From Deltaproteobacteria bacterium (GTDB lineage Bacteria > Desulfobacterota > Desulfovibrionia > Desulfovibrionales > Desulfomicrobiaceae): a stretch of 51,349 nucleotides of DNA. The notes under the pieces were generated by a model. The model was given only the letters and a program-made list of their open reading frames with translations, was not told where the DNA came from and did no database searches. The DNA lies in contig RZYB01000003.1 of assembly GCA_009930495.1 (NCBI GenBank), positions 1-51,349 on the forward strand, given 5' to 3'. Shown one piece after another: positions 16,541 to 27,693 of the stretch. Position 1 is the stretch's first letter, and the number at the start of each line of letters is the position of its first letter. A program made the translations under genes and the position numbers.

Positions 16541-17284
16541 ATGAGCGAACTGACCAGGACCGCCCTGGTAACCGGCGGCACCAGAGGGATCGGCAAGGCC
16601 ATTGTAAAAAAACTTGCAGGCCTGGGGTACCAGGTTTATTTCACCTTCGTCAGTCGTCCAGAGCTGGCGGAGTCCCTGTGCGCCGACATCGCGGCCACGG
16701 GTGGCCATGCCATGGGCTTCCAACTTGACGCCAGTGACTGGGACGCCGTGGCCCATTTTTTTTCCGAACAGATCAAGGACAAGGTCCATCTCTCGGTGTT
16801 GGTCAACAACGCCGGGATCACCAAGGACGGGCTTTTGGTCCGCATGAAGCGCGAACACTGGGAGCAGGTGCTGACCGTCAACCTGACCGGGGCCTTTGTC
16901 TGTCTGCAACAGGCCGCCAAGATCATGGTCAAGCAGCGGGCCGGTCGCATCGTCAATATCAGCTCCGTGGTTGGACAAACCGGCAATGCCGGCCAGATCA
17001 ACTACTGCGCGTCCAAGGCGGGCATGATCGGCATGACCAAGGCGGCCGCCCAGGAACTGGCCTCGCGTGGCATCACCGTCAACGCCATCGCCCCGGGTTT
17101 CATCGAAACCGACATGACCGAAACACTTCCCCAGGAGGTACGCGCCAAATACCTCGAACGGATCCCCCTGGGCAGCCTCGGTTCGGCCGAAAACATCGCC
17201 GATGCCGTGGCCTATCTCGCATCCGACCAGGCGTCCTACATCACTGGTCAGGTGCTCGGAATCAACGGCGGCCTGTCCATGTAG
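16541..17284 (+). CDS. fabG: 3-oxoacyl-ACP reductase
   Basis: A 247-residue short-chain dehydrogenase/reductase that reduces 3-ketoacyl-ACP with NADPH. It has the cofactor motif TGGTRGIGKA, NNAG in VLVNNAGITKDG, catalytic Ser in NISSVVGQ and the Tyr/Lys pair in INYCASKAGMIG. PGFIETDM is typical of FabG. The ATG at 16541 with GAGGTG is preferred over an ATG at 16523 that would add six residues. Its place between fabH and acpP supports FabG rather than another SDR. Confidence 0.93.
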   Translation: MSELTRTALVTGGTRGIGKAIVKKLAGLGYQVYFTFVSRPELAESLCADIAATGGHAMGFQLDASDWDAVAHFFSEQIKDKVHLSVLVNNAGITKDGLLVRMKREHWEQVLTVNLTGAFVCLQQAAKIMVKQRAGRIVNISSVVGQTGNAGQINYCASKAGMIGMTKAAAQELASRGITVNAIAPGFIETDMTETLPQEVRAKYLERIPLGSLGSAENIADAVAYLASDQASYITGQVLGINGGLSM

Positions 17285-17329
17285 CCGGATTCCATCCCAT
17301 CACGCATACACACACTTTGGAGGAACAAC

Positions 17330-17560
17330 ATGTCTATTGAACAAAAAGTTAAAGAACTGGTGGTCGAACAGCTGGGCGTTTCCCCCGACGAGGTCAAGCC
17401 GGAATCCTCCTTCGTGGAGGCCCTGGGCGCCGACTCCCTGGACCTGACCGAGCTGATCATGGCCATGGAGGAAGAATTCGACATCGAAATCGATGACGAG
17501 GACGCCCAGAAAATCGCCACGGTTCAGGACGCCATCAACTACATCAAGGCGAATTCCTAG
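17330..17560 (+). CDS. acpP: Acyl carrier protein
   Basis: A 76-residue acidic protein. The phosphopantetheine attachment Ser lies in [12 protein letters not shown] near residue 37, followed by the acidic helix [28 protein letters not shown] ribosome site precedes the ATG. A terminator-type hairpin follows, as often seen where ACP must be made in excess over its neighbours. Confidence 0.96.
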   Translation: MSIEQKVKELVVEQLGVSPDEVKPESSFVEALGADSLDLTELIMAMEEEFDIEIDDEDAQKIATVQDAINYIKANS

Positions 17561-17583
17561 CCCTGTTTCGCGCGAGTCACAGC

Positions 17584-17617
17584 ACGGTACCTCGCGCAGG
17601 CCAGGTACCGTTTTTTT
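17584..17617 (+). terminator. Terminator or attenuator between acpP and fabF
   Basis: ACGGTACCT (17584-17592) and AGGTACCGT (17603-17611) form a 9-bp stem with a 10-nt loop followed by a run of T to 17617. It lies inside the fatty acid operon, so partial termination would lower expression of fabF and later genes relative to acpP (inference). Confidence 0.8.
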
Positions 17618-17665
17618 CATGCATAGCCGTTCGCATCCCCGCGGACGACATTTCACGGGAAGATC

Positions 17666-18907
17666 ATGATTGGAAAACGCGTTGTCGTGACCGGACTTTC
17701 GGCCCTGACTCCCATTGGCAACACCGTTCAGGAAAGTTGGGACAATCTCGTTGCCGGCGTGTGTGGCATTGGCCCCATCACGCTTTTCGACTGCTCGGCC
17801 TTTGAAACCCGCATCGCCGGCGAACTTAAAAATTTCGACCCAACCGCGTACATGGGCGCCAAGGATGCCAAGCGGATGGATCGCTTTATCCAAATCGCCG
17901 TGGCCGCTGGCAAACAGCTCATGGACAGCTGCGGTCTGGGCATCACCGAGGACAACGCCGCCGACGTGGGTATCATTCTTGGCTGCGGCCTTGGCGGGTT
18001 ATCCACCATCGAGGAGTTCCATTCCAAGCTGCTCCATTCCGGTCCGCGCCGGATTTCGCCATTCTACATTCCCATGCTCATCGCCAACATGTGCGCCGGA
18101 CAGCTCTCCATCCTCACGGGCGCCAAGGGTCCCAACCTGGTCACCACCTCGGCCTGCGCCTCGGCGACCCACGCCATCGGCTACGCCTTTTCCGACATTA
18201 AACTCGGGCGGACAAAGGCGTGCATCACAGGCGGCGTGGAATCGACCATCACGCCCATGGGCGTGTCCGGCTTCAACGCCCTCAAAGCCCTGTCCACGGC
18301 CAACGACACGCCGCAGGCCGCCAGCCGCCCCTTCGACGCGGAGCGGACCGGGTTCATCATTGGCGAGGGCGCGGGGCTGCTCTTGCTCGAGGAGTTGGAG
18401 CACGCCAAGGCGCGCGGCGCGACCATCTACGCCGAGATGATCGGCTATGGGGCTTCGGGGGACGCCTACCACATCACCGCGCCCGAGGACTCCGGCACGG
18501 GCATGTCCCTGGCCATGCGCGGCTCGTTGCGCGATGCCGAATGCGCCCCCACGGACATTGACTTCATCAACGCCCACGGCACGTCGACCAAGCTCAACGA
18601 TAAAACCGAGACCAAGGCCATCAAACTCGTGTTCGGAGACCACGCCTACAAAATGCCCATCACCGCCAACAAAAGCATGATCGGCCACCTACTTGGGGCG
18701 GCAGGCGGCGCCGAAGCGGTATTCACGACCCTGAGCCTGCACACGGGCATCGTGCCTGGAACGATCAACCAGGACAATCCGGATCCGGATTGCGACCTCG
18801 ACTATGTCCCCAACGCCAGCCGCACGGTGAACCCGACGGTCGGCATGAGCAACTCGTTTGGATTTGGCGGCACCAACGCCTCCATCATCCTGCGCCGATT
18901 CGAATAA
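17666..18907 (+). CDS. fabF: Beta-ketoacyl-ACP synthase II
   Basis: A 413-residue elongating condensing enzyme. The catalytic Cys is in [15 protein letters not shown], the two His residues are in [12 protein letters not shown] and [11 protein letters not shown], and the C-terminal [11 protein letters not shown] is present. It starts [15 protein letters not shown], as FabF does. GGGAAG precedes ATG 17666. The gene follows an intra-operon terminator and is 38 bp before glyA. Confidence 0.95.
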   Translation: MIGKRVVVTGLSALTPIGNTVQESWDNLVAGVCGIGPITLFDCSAFETRIAGELKNFDPTAYMGAKDAKRMDRFIQIAVAAGKQLMDSCGLGITEDNAADVGIILGCGLGGLSTIEEFHSKLLHSGPRRISPFYIPMLIANMCAGQLSILTGAKGPNLVTTSACASATHAIGYAFSDIKLGRTKACITGGVESTITPMGVSGFNALKALSTANDTPQAASRPFDAERTGFIIGEGAGLLLLEELEHAKARGATIYAEMIGYGASGDAYHITAPEDSGTGMSLAMRGSLRDAECAPTDIDFINAHGTSTKLNDKTETKAIKLVFGDHAYKMPITANKSMIGHLLGAAGGAEAVFTTLSLHTGIVPGTINQDNPDPDCDLDYVPNASRTVNPTVGMSNSFGFGGTNASIILRRFE

Positions 18908-18945
18908 CCGCCGCGACCAACGCGACGCACTCCCCGGGAGGAACC

Positions 18946-20184
18946 ATGGACGAACTCACTCGTCAGGACCCGCAGATAGCCAAAGCCATTCAGCTGGAAA
19001 CCAACCGCCAGATCACCAAGCTCGAACTCATCGCCTCGGAAAATTTCACGTCCCACGCGGTACGCCTCGCCATGGGCAGCGTCATGACCCACAAATACGC
19101 GGAGGGCTATCCGGGCAAGCGGTACTATGGTGGCTGCGAATTCGTGGACATGGCCGAAAATCTGGCCATGGAACGGGCCCGGCAGCTGTTCAAGGCCGAA
19201 TACGCCAACGTCCAGCCACACTCCGGGTCCCAGGCCAACATGGGCGCCTATTTCGCGGCCATTGAACCAGGGGACACCATTCTCGGCATGAACCTGTCCC
19301 ATGGCGGCCACCTCACCCACGGCAGTCCTGTCAATTTTTCCGGCAAGCTCTACAACGTCGTGTCCTATGGGGTCGAAAAGGAAACCGGGCAGATCAATTA
19401 CGAAGAAGTCGAGTCCCTGGCCAAGGAACACCAGCCCAAGCTGATTATCGCCGGAGCCAGTGCGTATCCACGCATTCTGGATTTCGCCCGTTTTCGTGAA
19501 ATCGCGGACAGCGTTGGCGCCAAACTGCTCGTGGACATGGCCCATATCGCCGGTCTGGTGGCCACGGGACTGCATCCCTCGCCCATCGCCCACGCCCATT
19601 TCACAACCACGACGACGCACAAGACTCTGCGCGGCCCACGCGGCGGCATGATTTTAAGCTCCGAGGAATTCGGCAAGACGCTCAATTCCCAGATTTTTCC
19701 CGGCATCCAGGGCGGACCGCTGATGCATGTCATCGCCGCCAAGGCCGTGGCCTTCGCCGAAGCCCTGAAGCCCGAGTTCAAGGACTATCAGCAACAGGTA
19801 CTGGTCAACGCCCAGACCCTGGCCGAGGAACTGACCGCCGCCGGGTACAGTCTGGTTTCGGGCGGCACGGACAACCATCTCATGCTCATGGACCTGACCC
19901 CCCAGGACATCACCGGCAAGGATGCGGAAATCGCCCTGGACAAGGCCGGCATCACCGTCAACAAAAACACGGTTCCCTTCGAGACGCGCTCGCCCTTCGT
20001 CACCTCCGGTGTGCGGCTCGGCACTCCGGCCCTGACCACGCGGGGCATGAAGGCCGATGACATGCGCAAGGTGGCCAAATGGATCGTGACCGTCTTGCAA
20101 AACCTGGACAACGAGACCACGTTGGGCGAGGTTCGTCGGGAAGTGGAAAAATTCGCGGGACAATTTCCGCTTTTTGCCTGGTAA
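18946..20184 (+). CDS. glyA: Serine hydroxymethyltransferase
   Basis: A 412-residue PLP enzyme that interconverts serine and glycine with transfer of a one-carbon unit to tetrahydrofolate. It has [35 protein letters not shown] and the cofactor Lys in [24 protein letters not shown] precedes the ATG at 18946; the longer upstream frame lies within fabF. Its link to the dCMP deaminase and riboflavin genes is typical of this lineage's gene order. Confidence 0.96.
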   Translation: MDELTRQDPQIAKAIQLETNRQITKLELIASENFTSHAVRLAMGSVMTHKYAEGYPGKRYYGGCEFVDMAENLAMERARQLFKAEYANVQPHSGSQANMGAYFAAIEPGDTILGMNLSHGGHLTHGSPVNFSGKLYNVVSYGVEKETGQINYEEVESLAKEHQPKLIIAGASAYPRILDFARFREIADSVGAKLLVDMAHIAGLVATGLHPSPIAHAHFTTTTTHKTLRGPRGGMILSSEEFGKTLNSQIFPGIQGGPLMHVIAAKAVAFAEALKPEFKDYQQQVLVNAQTLAEELTAAGYSLVSGGTDNHLMLMDLTPQDITGKDAEIALDKAGITVNKNTVPFETRSPFVTSGVRLGTPALTTRGMKADDMRKVAKWIVTVLQNLDNETTLGEVRREVEKFAGQFPLFAW

Positions 20185-20210
20185 CATCCACCCTGCATCC
20201 GGATTCCCCC

Positions 20211-20242
20211 AACCACAGGGCCACGTTCGCGGCCCTGTGGTT
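20211..20242 (+). terminator. Strong hairpin after glyA
   Basis: AACCACAGGGCC and GGCCCTGTGGTT form a 12-bp perfect stem with an 8-nt loop. Only a weak T-tract follows, so it may attenuate, pause or protect the mRNA rather than fully terminate before the next gene. Confidence 0.6.
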
Positions 20243-20265
20243 GATTCGTTTCCACCGAGGCGCTC

Positions 20266-20730
20266 ATGGACAACCGTATCCCCTGGCCCGACTACTTCAT
20301 GAACATCGCCTATCTCGTGGCGGAACGTTCGACCTGCCTGCGACGCAAGGTCGGGGCCCTGGCCGTCAAGGACAAACGCATCCTGGCCACGGGCTATAAC
20401 GGCGCTCCGGTCGGGTTGACCCATTGCCTGGAAATCGGTTGTCTCCGGGAAAAGCTCGGCATCCCCTCGGGACAACGCCACGAACTCTGTCGCGCCCTGC
20501 ACGCCGAGCAGAACGTCATCATCCAAGCCGCGGTGCATGGGGTCAGCATCGTCGGAGCGGACATTTTCTGCACCACCCAGCCCTGCATCCTGTGCGCGAA
20601 AATGCTCATCAACTGCCGCATCAACGCCATCTATTTCGCCGAGGGCTACCCGGACGACATGTCCAGGGAAATGCTTGAGGAGGCCAATATCCCCTTTATT
20701 CGCCTGGAACGAGGTTCCCATGACCAATGA
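20266..20730 (+). CDS. Deoxycytidylate (dCMP) deaminase-type zinc deaminase
   Basis: A 154-residue zinc-dependent cytidine/deoxycytidylate deaminase that most likely makes dUMP for thymidylate synthesis. The zinc ligands and catalytic Glu are in ALHAEQNVI, with the second site in [15 protein letters not shown]. The opening [18 protein letters not shown] and [13 protein letters not shown] match ComEB/dCMP deaminase. Its end overlaps ribD by 11 bp. RibD carries a related deaminase domain, but this protein is separate and has the dCMP-type motifs. Confidence 0.9.
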   Translation: MDNRIPWPDYFMNIAYLVAERSTCLRRKVGALAVKDKRILATGYNGAPVGLTHCLEIGCLREKLGIPSGQRHELCRALHAEQNVIIQAAVHGVSIVGADIFCTTQPCILCAKMLINCRINAIYFAEGYPDDMSREMLEEANIPFIRLERGSHDQ

Positions 20731-21835
20731 CACGCGATTCATGGACAAGGCCATTGCCCTGGCCGAACGAGGACGGGGCAAAACAGCGCCCAACCCCTGT
20801 GTCGGGGCCGTTCTGGTCCGTGACGGCAGGGTCGTGGCCAAAGGCTGGCACACGGCCTGCGGCAAGGCCCACGCCGAAGTCGAGGCACTGCGCGATGCCG
20901 CGACCAAAGGCGTGGATCCGGCCGAATGCACCCTGTACGTGACCTTGGAGCCGTGCAACCACCATGGGAAAACCCCGCCCTGCACTCAGGCCATTCTCGC
21001 TGCCGGCATCAAGACCGTGGTCATTGGTTGTCTGGACCCGAACCAAAGCGTTACCGGTGGCGGCAAGGAATTTCTGGAAGGCCGGGGAGTACATGTGCGT
21101 GCTGGCATCCGCCGTCAGGCCTGTACCGACCTTATCGCCGATTTTCGGATTTGGCAGGACACGGACCGCCCCTTTTCCATCGTCAAGCTGGCCGTCACCC
21201 TGGACGGCAAAATCGCCACCCGCACAGGGCATTCGGCCTGGATTTCTGGTGAAAGATCCCGCGCCGAAGTGCACAAGCTGCGGGCCTGGTGTGGGGCGGT
21301 CATGATCGGCGGTGCCACGTACCGCGCCGACAACCCCCGCCTGACCTGTCGCATGGACGGTCACGTTGGCCCGCAACCCCTGGCGGTTGTTGTTTCCCGG
21401 ACGCTGCCGGATGAACAGCACCAGTCTGCCCTGCTCGCCACCAGACCCGGGGATGTCGTTTTCTGGACCACCGAAGCCGAAAGCCGTTCCCGCCGGGCGA
21501 CCTGTCTGGCCGACCTCGGGGTTTCGGTCTGGGGTTTGCCGGGCCGCGACGACGGGTTGGATCTGACCGAGGGCATGCGCCTGCTCCGCCGGGAAAAAGG
21601 CTGTCTGTATGTTCTGACCGAAGGCGGCGGGCATCTGGCTGCGTCCCTGCGAGCCCAAGGGCTGCTGGATGAACTGCGTCTCTTCCAGGCCATGAAGATC
21701 CTCGGCGACGAACAGGCCAGATCCGGATTCGCCGGCCACGTCGCCATGACCATGGACGACGCCTGGAATTTCCGCCTTGTCGAGCACCGCATGATCGGCC
21801 AGGACCACTATCTCAGGCTGCGGCCCAAGGAGTAA
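20720..21835 (+). CDS. ribD: Bifunctional riboflavin deaminase/reductase
   Basis: A 371-residue enzyme for the second and third steps of riboflavin synthesis. The N-terminal deaminase domain has [12 protein letters not shown], the zinc site HAEVEAL and [12 protein letters not shown]. The C-terminal reductase domain begins near [16 protein letters not shown] and includes [15 protein letters not shown] and [14 protein letters not shown] 20720 with GAGGTTCCC is inside the end of the preceding gene; the longer open frame is a shadow of it. ribE follows after 4 bp. Confidence 0.95.
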   Translation: MTNDTRFMDKAIALAERGRGKTAPNPCVGAVLVRDGRVVAKGWHTACGKAHAEVEALRDAATKGVDPAECTLYVTLEPCNHHGKTPPCTQAILAAGIKTVVIGCLDPNQSVTGGGKEFLEGRGVHVRAGIRRQACTDLIADFRIWQDTDRPFSIVKLAVTLDGKIATRTGHSAWISGERSRAEVHKLRAWCGAVMIGGATYRADNPRLTCRMDGHVGPQPLAVVVSRTLPDEQHQSALLATRPGDVVFWTTEAESRSRRATCLADLGVSVWGLPGRDDGLDLTEGMRLLRREKGCLYVLTEGGGHLAASLRAQGLLDELRLFQAMKILGDEQARSGFAGHVAMTMDDAWNFRLVEHRMIGQDHYLRLRPKE

Positions 21836-21839
21836 GGCA

Positions 21840-22496
21840 ATGTTCACCGGCATCATCCAGGGTATCGGACGCGTGGCCGGCATGGACCGACGCGGCGGCG
21901 AAACCCGCTTCACCATCCGACCGGATTTTCCGCTGCGCGACTACCAAACCGGCGAATCCATCGCCGTCAACGGAGTCTGTCTGACCGTGGAAACCTTTGG
22001 CCAGGGCTGGTTCACGGCCTACGCATCGGCCGAAACCCTGTCCGTGACCAACCTCGGCGCCCTGGGGCCTTCATCCCCGGCCAACCTGGAACGGGCCCTG
22101 GCCATGGGCGATCGTCTGGGCGGACACATCGTTTCCGGTCATGTGGACTGTCTGGCCACGGTCGCGTCCATCCAACCGGCCGGGGAGTCACGCATTTACC
22201 GCTTGGTATTCGATCCCGCCTTCGGACGTCAGGTCATCCCCAAGGGCTCGGTGGCCCTGGATGGCATCAGCCTGACGGTCAACGATTGCGGTCCGGACTA
22301 TTTGGAAGTAAACGTCATCCCGGCCACGCAGCAGGAGACAACCATCTCCGGCTGGAGTCCGGGACAGCGGGTCAACATGGAAACCGATGTCATCGGCAAA
22401 TACGTCCAGCGCATGCTCGGTCCCTGGACCGGCGCTTCCACCCCTGCCAAACCATCGGCCATTACCCCGGATTTTCTGAGAGAACACGGATTCTGA
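21840..22496 (+). CDS. ribE: Riboflavin synthase alpha chain
   Basis: A 218-residue enzyme that dismutates two lumazine molecules to riboflavin. It begins [13 protein letters not shown], has two lumazine-binding repeats ([12 protein letters not shown] in the first, [13 protein letters not shown] in the second) and [10 protein letters not shown]. The start is 4 bp after ribD, consistent with translational coupling. Confidence 0.95.
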   Translation: MFTGIIQGIGRVAGMDRRGGETRFTIRPDFPLRDYQTGESIAVNGVCLTVETFGQGWFTAYASAETLSVTNLGALGPSSPANLERALAMGDRLGGHIVSGHVDCLATVASIQPAGESRIYRLVFDPAFGRQVIPKGSVALDGISLTVNDCGPDYLEVNVIPATQQETTISGWSPGQRVNMETDVIGKYVQRMLGPWTGASTPAKPSAITPDFLREHGF

Positions 22497-22527
22497 TCTG
22501 TCGGGAATCCGAACACGCGAGGAACTC

Positions 22528-23745
22528 ATGCCCAAATGCACGGCCGAAGAGGCCATCAAGGAAATAAAGGAAGGTCGGATGATCATCCTGGTGGATGACG
22601 AAGACCGCGAGAACGAAGGCGATTTGACCATTGCCGCCGAAAAGGTCACGCCCGAGGCCATCAATTTCATGGCCAAATACGGCCGGGGCCTGATCTGTCT
22701 GGCCCTGGAACCGGCCCTGGTCGACAAGCTCCAACTGCCGCTCATGGCCAAACGCAACACGTCCAAGTTCGGCACCAATTTCACAGTGTCCATCGAGGCC
22801 AAACAAGGCGTGACCACGGGCATATCCGCCCATGACCGGGCCCTGACCATCCAGACAGCCGTGGCCGATGCGACCACGCCCGAGGATATCGCCACGCCCG
22901 GACACATCTTCCCCCTGCGGGCCAAGCCCGGCGGGGTATTGGTCCGCGCCGGACAAACCGAGGGTTCCGTGGATCTGTCCAGGCTGGCGGGTCTCAAGGG
23001 CGCGGCCGTGATTTGCGAAATCATGAACGACGACGGCACCATGTCCCGCATGCCCGAACTGCGCAAATTCGCCGAGGAGCACGACATGAAGATCGCGACC
23101 ATCGCCGATCTCATCGCCTACCGCTCGCGCAAGGATTCCCTGGTTCGACGCGTGGCCGAGGCGCGCATGCCGACCTGCTATGGCGAGTTCACCATCATCG
23201 CCTACGAAAACGACATCGACACCCACACCCACATCGCGCTCGTCAAGGGCGAATTTTCCGAGGACAAACCCGTCCTGGTGCGCGTGCACAGCGAATGCCT
23301 GACCGGCGACGTGTTCGGGTCCATGCGCTGCGACTGCGGCAGCCAGCTGCAGCGGGCCATGCAGATGATCGATCGCGAGGGCGAAGGCGTCATTCTGTAC
23401 ATGCGCCAGGAGGGCCGGGGTATTGGCCTGGGCAACAAAATCAAGGCCTACCATCTTCAGGACGAAGGCCGGGACACGGTGGAGGCCAACCTGGAACTGG
23501 GCTTTGCCCCGGACCTGCGTGACTATGGTCTGGGCGCGCAGATACTGGTTGACCTGGGCGTGAAGCGGATGCGTCTCATGACCAACAATCCCAAAAAAAT
23601 CATTGGTTTGGAAGGCTACGGTCTCAAGGTCGAGGAACGGGTGCCCATCGAAATCCCGGCCTGCGACGAAAACAAATGTTATCTGCACACCAAATTCGCC
23701 AAGCTCGGACATCTGCTGCACCTGGATGCCGAGTCGGACAAATAG
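22528..23745 (+). CDS. ribBA: Fused DHBP synthase and GTP cyclohydrolase II
   Basis: A 405-residue bifunctional enzyme for both entry branches of riboflavin synthesis. The N-terminal RibB half has [14 protein letters not shown] and [15 protein letters not shown]. The C-terminal RibA half (from about residue 205) has the zinc site [18 protein letters not shown] and [13 protein letters not shown] with the catalytic Arg region. Both active sites look complete. GAGGAAC precedes the ATG. Confidence 0.95.
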   Translation: MPKCTAEEAIKEIKEGRMIILVDDEDRENEGDLTIAAEKVTPEAINFMAKYGRGLICLALEPALVDKLQLPLMAKRNTSKFGTNFTVSIEAKQGVTTGISAHDRALTIQTAVADATTPEDIATPGHIFPLRAKPGGVLVRAGQTEGSVDLSRLAGLKGAAVICEIMNDDGTMSRMPELRKFAEEHDMKIATIADLIAYRSRKDSLVRRVAEARMPTCYGEFTIIAYENDIDTHTHIALVKGEFSEDKPVLVRVHSECLTGDVFGSMRCDCGSQLQRAMQMIDREGEGVILYMRQEGRGIGLGNKIKAYHLQDEGRDTVEANLELGFAPDLRDYGLGAQILVDLGVKRMRLMTNNPKKIIGLEGYGLKVEERVPIEIPACDENKCYLHTKFAKLGHLLHLDAESDK

Positions 23746-23758
23746 CCGAGGACACGTC

Positions 23759-24229
23759 ATGCCGCACATCAAAACCATCGAAGGCCTCCTTCAGGCCCAG
23801 GATCTGAAATTCACCATCATTGCCAGCCGTTTCAACGACTTTGTCGTGGACCGACTGGTGGGCGGCGCCGTGGACTACCTTGTCCGTCACGGCGCGGACC
23901 GGGCCAACATGACCCTCATCCGCGTGCCCGGGGCCTTTGAACTGCCACTTGTGGCCAGCAAGGTCGCCAAATCCGGCCAGGCCGATGTCATCATCTGTCT
24001 GGGCGCCGTCATTCGCGGAGCCACCCCGCATTTCGACTATGTCTGCGCCGAGGCGACCAAGGGCATTGCCCATGTCTCCCTGGAAACGGGCGTCCCCATC
24101 GGCTTTGGTCTGCTGACCACGGATTCCCTGGAACAAGCCATCGAACGCGCCGGCAGCAAGGGCGGCAACAAGGGTGTCGAGGCGGCCGCCGCTGCCTTGG
24201 AAACCATGCGCGTCCTGCAGCAGATATAG
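23759..24229 (+). CDS. ribH: 6,7-dimethyl-8-ribityllumazine synthase
   Basis: A 156-residue lumazine synthase. The substrate-binding motifs are visible: [40 protein letters not shown] and [10 protein letters not shown], followed by GSKGGNKG. It completes a contiguous ribD-ribE-ribBA-ribH set. The ATG at 23759 comes 13 bp after ribBA, and nusB starts 10 bp downstream of the stop. Confidence 0.96.
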   Translation: MPHIKTIEGLLQAQDLKFTIIASRFNDFVVDRLVGGAVDYLVRHGADRANMTLIRVPGAFELPLVASKVAKSGQADVIICLGAVIRGATPHFDYVCAEATKGIAHVSLETGVPIGFGLLTTDSLEQAIERAGSKGGNKGVEAAAAALETMRVLQQI

Positions 24230-24239
24230 AGGCCCGTCC

Positions 24240-24674
24240 GTGAATCAAAATCGCCGGCACCAACGCCGTTTCGCCTTTCAGGTCATTTATTCCCTCAACT
24301 TCACCAAAAGCATGTCGAAGGATCTGTTGGCGACATCCTTCGACAACTTCTGGTCCGAGGAAGAATTCGACGTGGAGCCCAGGGACTCCTTCGCCTGGGC
24401 CCTGGCCGAAGGGGTGTTCAACAACTACGACAACCTCGACGCCATCATCACCAAACACTCCCAACACTGGAAACTGAACCGCATCGCCAAGGTCGAACTG
24501 ACCATTTTGCGGCTATCCCTCTACGAAATGCTTTTTTGCCCGGACATCCCCTTCAAGGTGGCCATGAACGAAGCCATAGAATTAGCCAAGGATTTCGGGG
24601 ACGACAACTCCAAGACCTTTGTCAACGGCGTCCTGGACGCGGCTGCCAAGGACGCGGAACGAAACGAAGCCTAA
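24240..24674 (+). CDS. nusB: Transcription antitermination factor NusB
   Basis: A 144-residue all-helical RNA-binding protein of the antitermination complex that acts with NusE on rRNA operons. It starts with a basic [15 protein letters not shown] helix and has the conserved [19 protein letters not shown] and [15 protein letters not shown] stretches. The start is GTG at 24240 with AGAGGCC upstream; earlier in-frame codons lie in ribH. nusB after ribH is a widespread arrangement. Confidence 0.93.
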   Translation: MNQNRRHQRRFAFQVIYSLNFTKSMSKDLLATSFDNFWSEEEFDVEPRDSFAWALAEGVFNNYDNLDAIITKHSQHWKLNRIAKVELTILRLSLYEMLFCPDIPFKVAMNEAIELAKDFGDDNSKTFVNGVLDAAAKDAERNEA

Positions 24675-24709
24675 CCCCCGACATTCCGGGCACACCACGC
24701 GAGGACAGC

Positions 24710-27199
24710 ATGGCGCACTACGATTTCAAGCATATCGAGGAAAAATGGCAACAAGCCTGGGTGGATCAGGCCTGTTTTCGAACCGATCCGGCCAAGGACA
24801 AGGACAAATACTATGTCCTGGAAATGTTTCCGTATCCGTCCGGACGCATCCACATGGGCCACGTGCGAAATTACTCCATCGGCGACGTGGTGGCCCGGTA
24901 CAAACGGATGCGCGGATTCAACGTCTTCCATCCCATGGGCTGGGACGCCTTTGGCCTGCCGGCCGAAAACGCGGCCATCAAGCACAACACCCACCCTGCC
25001 AAATGGACCTATGAAAACATCGCCTACATGCGCAGCCAGCTCAAGCGCCTGGGCTATTCCTACGACTGGGACCGGGAAATCGCGACCTGTCACCCCAAAT
25101 ACTACCGCTTCGAGCAGGAATTTTTCCTCAAATTCCTCAAAAAAGGGCTGGTCTACCGCAAAAAAGCTCCGGTCAACTGGTGCCCAAGCTGTCACACGGT
25201 TCTGGCCAACGAACAGGTCGAGGACGGTCTGTGCTGGCGTTGCGATTCCGAAGTCCAGCAAAAGGAACTGTCCCAGTGGTTCCTGCGCATCACCGACTAC
25301 GCCGAGGAGCTTCTGGCGGATCTGGACAAGCTGTCCGGAGGCTGGCCGGAACGCGTCCTGACCATGCAGCGCAACTGGATTGGCAAGAGCGTGGGCGCGG
25401 AATTGTCCTTCGCCGTCAAGGAGCTGGACGAAAAAATTTCGGTCTTCACCACCCGCCCCGACACCATTTACGGCGCGACCTTCATGAGTCTGGCCCCGGA
25501 ACATCCGCTGGTGTCCACGCTTATCGCCGGTACTGGCCAGGAAACCGAGGTCATGGCCTTTGTCGATCGCATCGCCAAAATGGACCGCATCGTGCGCACG
25601 GCCGAGGACCTGGAAAAGGAAGGCGTGTTCACGGGCCGCTACTGCCTCAACCCGGTCACGGGCCGGGAAATGCCCATCTATGTCGCCAATTTCGTGCTCA
25701 TGGGCTACGGCACGGGCGCGGTCATGGCTGTTCCCGCCCACGACCAGCGCGATTTTGAATTCGCGGCCAAGTACAATCTGCCCAAAATCGTGGTCATCTC
25801 CCCCAAAGAGGGACACCTGGACCCGGCAACCATGACCGAGGCCTACACCCAGGCCGGCGTCATGACCAACTCCGCCGAATTCGACGGCATGGATTCCGAA
25901 CCGGCCAAAAAGGCCATCGTGGACATGCTCGGGACCAAAGGTCTGGGCAAACCCACTGTCAACTACCGCCTGCGGGATTGGAACATTTCCCGCCAGCGGT
26001 ACTGGGGCGCGCCCATCCCGGTCATTTACTGCGACGACTGTGGCATTGTCCCGGTTCCGGAGTCGCAGCTTCCGGTGGAGCTCCCCCTGGACGTCCAGGT
26101 CAATCCGGACGGCCGCTCGCCCCTGCCGGCCTGCGAGTCCTTCGTCAACGTGGCCTGCCCGATCTGCGGCAAGCCGGCCCGGCGCGAGACCGACACCATG
26201 GACACCTTTGTCGAATCGTCCTGGTATTTCTGCCGGTACACCGCGGCACGCAATGAAGACGCGGCCTTTTCCCCCGCGGACACGGACTACTGGATGCCGG
26301 TCGATCAATACATTGGCGGCATCGAACACGCTATTTTGCACCTGTTGTACTCGCGCTTCTTCGTCAAGGCCCTGCGCGACGAAGGCTATCTGGGCTTCGA
26401 CGAACCATTCCAAAACCTGCTGACCCAGGGCATGGTTCTTTTGGACGGCTCCAAAATGTCCAAATCCAAGGGCAACGTGGTCGATCCGGACGAAATGATC
26501 GGCAAATACGGGGCCGACACCGTCCGTCTGTTCTGCCTCTTTGCCGCGCCTCCGGAAAAGGATCTGGAATGGAACGACAAGGGCATCGAGGGGGCCAGCC
26601 GCTTTCTGAACCGCCTCTGGCGTCTGGTGGACGAACTGGAAAACGCATTGCTCCCGGTTGGCCCGTGCGCCACGGTTGAAGGGATCTTGAGCGAGGCCGA
26701 GGCCGACCTGCGGCGCAAGGAACACGACACCGTCCGTCGTGTGGAACGCGACATTGAAAACAAATTCCAGTTCAACACGGCCATCGCGGCCATGATGGAA
26801 TTGGTCAACGCCCTGTACACCGCCAAGGATGACCTGCGCGGCACCGAAAACGGCCGACGGCTCCTGTCCTCGGCCATTTCCTCCCTGCTGGTGGCTCTGT
26901 CCCCCATTGCCCCGCACATCTGCGAGGAACTGTGGGCGCGCATGGGCTATGACCGGAGCCTGGCCACGGAACCCTGGCCGGCCCATGACCCGGAAGCGCT
27001 CAAAACCAGCGAGGTGACGGTGGTCGTGCAGGTCAACGGCAAACTGCGCGGGCAGATCACCGTCGCGGCCGATGCCAGCGCGGAGACAATCCAGGCCAAG
27101 GCCTTGGGAGATCAAAATGTCGAACGGCACATCGAGGGCAAAACCATTGTCAAAGTCATTGTCATCCCCGGCAAGCTGGTCAACGTGGTGGTCCGCTAG
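24710..27199 (+). CDS. leuS: Leucyl-tRNA synthetase
   Basis: An 829-residue class Ia synthetase. The HIGH motif is in [17 protein letters not shown], the CP1 editing domain carries [12 protein letters not shown], a Cys-rich zinc region is at [15 protein letters not shown], and the KMSKS motif is in [24 protein letters not shown] precedes the ATG at 24710; the longer frame upstream lies in nusB. The 3' end may overlap the start of lptE. Confidence 0.96.
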   Translation: MAHYDFKHIEEKWQQAWVDQACFRTDPAKDKDKYYVLEMFPYPSGRIHMGHVRNYSIGDVVARYKRMRGFNVFHPMGWDAFGLPAENAAIKHNTHPAKWTYENIAYMRSQLKRLGYSYDWDREIATCHPKYYRFEQEFFLKFLKKGLVYRKKAPVNWCPSCHTVLANEQVEDGLCWRCDSEVQQKELSQWFLRITDYAEELLADLDKLSGGWPERVLTMQRNWIGKSVGAELSFAVKELDEKISVFTTRPDTIYGATFMSLAPEHPLVSTLIAGTGQETEVMAFVDRIAKMDRIVRTAEDLEKEGVFTGRYCLNPVTGREMPIYVANFVLMGYGTGAVMAVPAHDQRDFEFAAKYNLPKIVVISPKEGHLDPATMTEAYTQAGVMTNSAEFDGMDSEPAKKAIVDMLGTKGLGKPTVNYRLRDWNISRQRYWGAPIPVIYCDDCGIVPVPESQLPVELPLDVQVNPDGRSPLPACESFVNVACPICGKPARRETDTMDTFVESSWYFCRYTAARNEDAAFSPADTDYWMPVDQYIGGIEHAILHLLYSRFFVKALRDEGYLGFDEPFQNLLTQGMVLLDGSKMSKSKGNVVDPDEMIGKYGADTVRLFCLFAAPPEKDLEWNDKGIEGASRFLNRLWRLVDELENALLPVGPCATVEGILSEAEADLRRKEHDTVRRVERDIENKFQFNTAIAAMMELVNALYTAKDDLRGTENGRRLLSSAISSLLVALSPIAPHICEELWARMGYDRSLATEPWPAHDPEALKTSEVTVVVQVNGKLRGQITVAADASAETIQAKALGDQNVERHIEGKTIVKVIVIPGKLVNVVVR

Positions 27200-27686
27200 G
27201 ATTCTTGGGGCGATCCTTGTGGTCGCCCTCCTTGCCACGGCCTGTGGCTACCACCTCACGGCCCAGGAACCCATTGTCCTGCCCGAGGACAGCACCAGGC
27301 TTTTCCTGACAAACGTGACCAACCCGACCACCGAAAGCTGGATGGATCCCATGTTGCGCACCGCCCTGCGTGACGAATTCACCCGCCGGGGCAAGGTCAC
27401 GTGGGTGGAGCGGGAACACGCCGAGGCCACGGTCACGGTAGCGGTCACGTCCTACAGCTCGTCGACCGCCCTCACCGGTCAGGATGATCAGACCCTCAAA
27501 TCGGCGGCCACCATCAACCTGACGGTCAATTTCTACAACGCCCGCACCAACGTCCTCATCTGGACCTCTGGCCCGGTCGTGGCCAGTGAATCCTTCCGTG
27601 GCGCCAAGACCAAACGCGACGCGACCCAAAAGGCCGTGGAGCTGGCCATGCGCATGGTGGCGGACCGCATGAGCCAAAACTTCTGA
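27117..27686 (+). CDS. lptE: LptE family LPS-assembly lipoprotein
   Basis: An outer-membrane lipoprotein that would plug and assist LptD in LPS insertion. The hydrophobic [19 protein letters not shown] ends in a lipobox-like Cys followed by GYH, as LptE proteins have. The rest (about 150 residues) fits the family. The start is unresolved: ATG 27117 has GGGAG at a good distance but overlaps leuS by 83 bp and gives a long N-region, while near the leuS stop there is no in-frame ATG and only ATT 27201 or GTG 27219. Family identity rests on the lipobox, the neighbours leuS and holA, and length. Confidence 0.75.
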   Translation: MSNGTSRAKPLSKSLSSPASWSTWWSARILGAILVVALLATACGYHLTAQEPIVLPEDSTRLFLTNVTNPTTESWMDPMLRTALRDEFTRRGKVTWVEREHAEATVTVAVTSYSSSTALTGQDDQTLKSAATINLTVNFYNARTNVLIWTSGPVVASESFRGAKTKRDATQKAVELAMRMVADRMSQNF

Positions 27687-27693
27687 CGCGACC

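Noticed and set aside
20266-22500. FMN riboswitch upstream of the riboflavin genes
   Set aside because: The genes are packed with overlaps of a few bases and no conserved RFN segments were seen before ribD or the deaminase gene.
24671-27238. Very long open frame antisense to leuS, and similar ones antisense to lon, the GGDEF-EAL gene and the glycosyltransferase gene
   Set aside because: They mirror real genes in a GC-rich genome with strong third-position bias. The translations are low-complexity, Gly/His/Gln/Val-rich and show no domain, and they have no ribosome sites.
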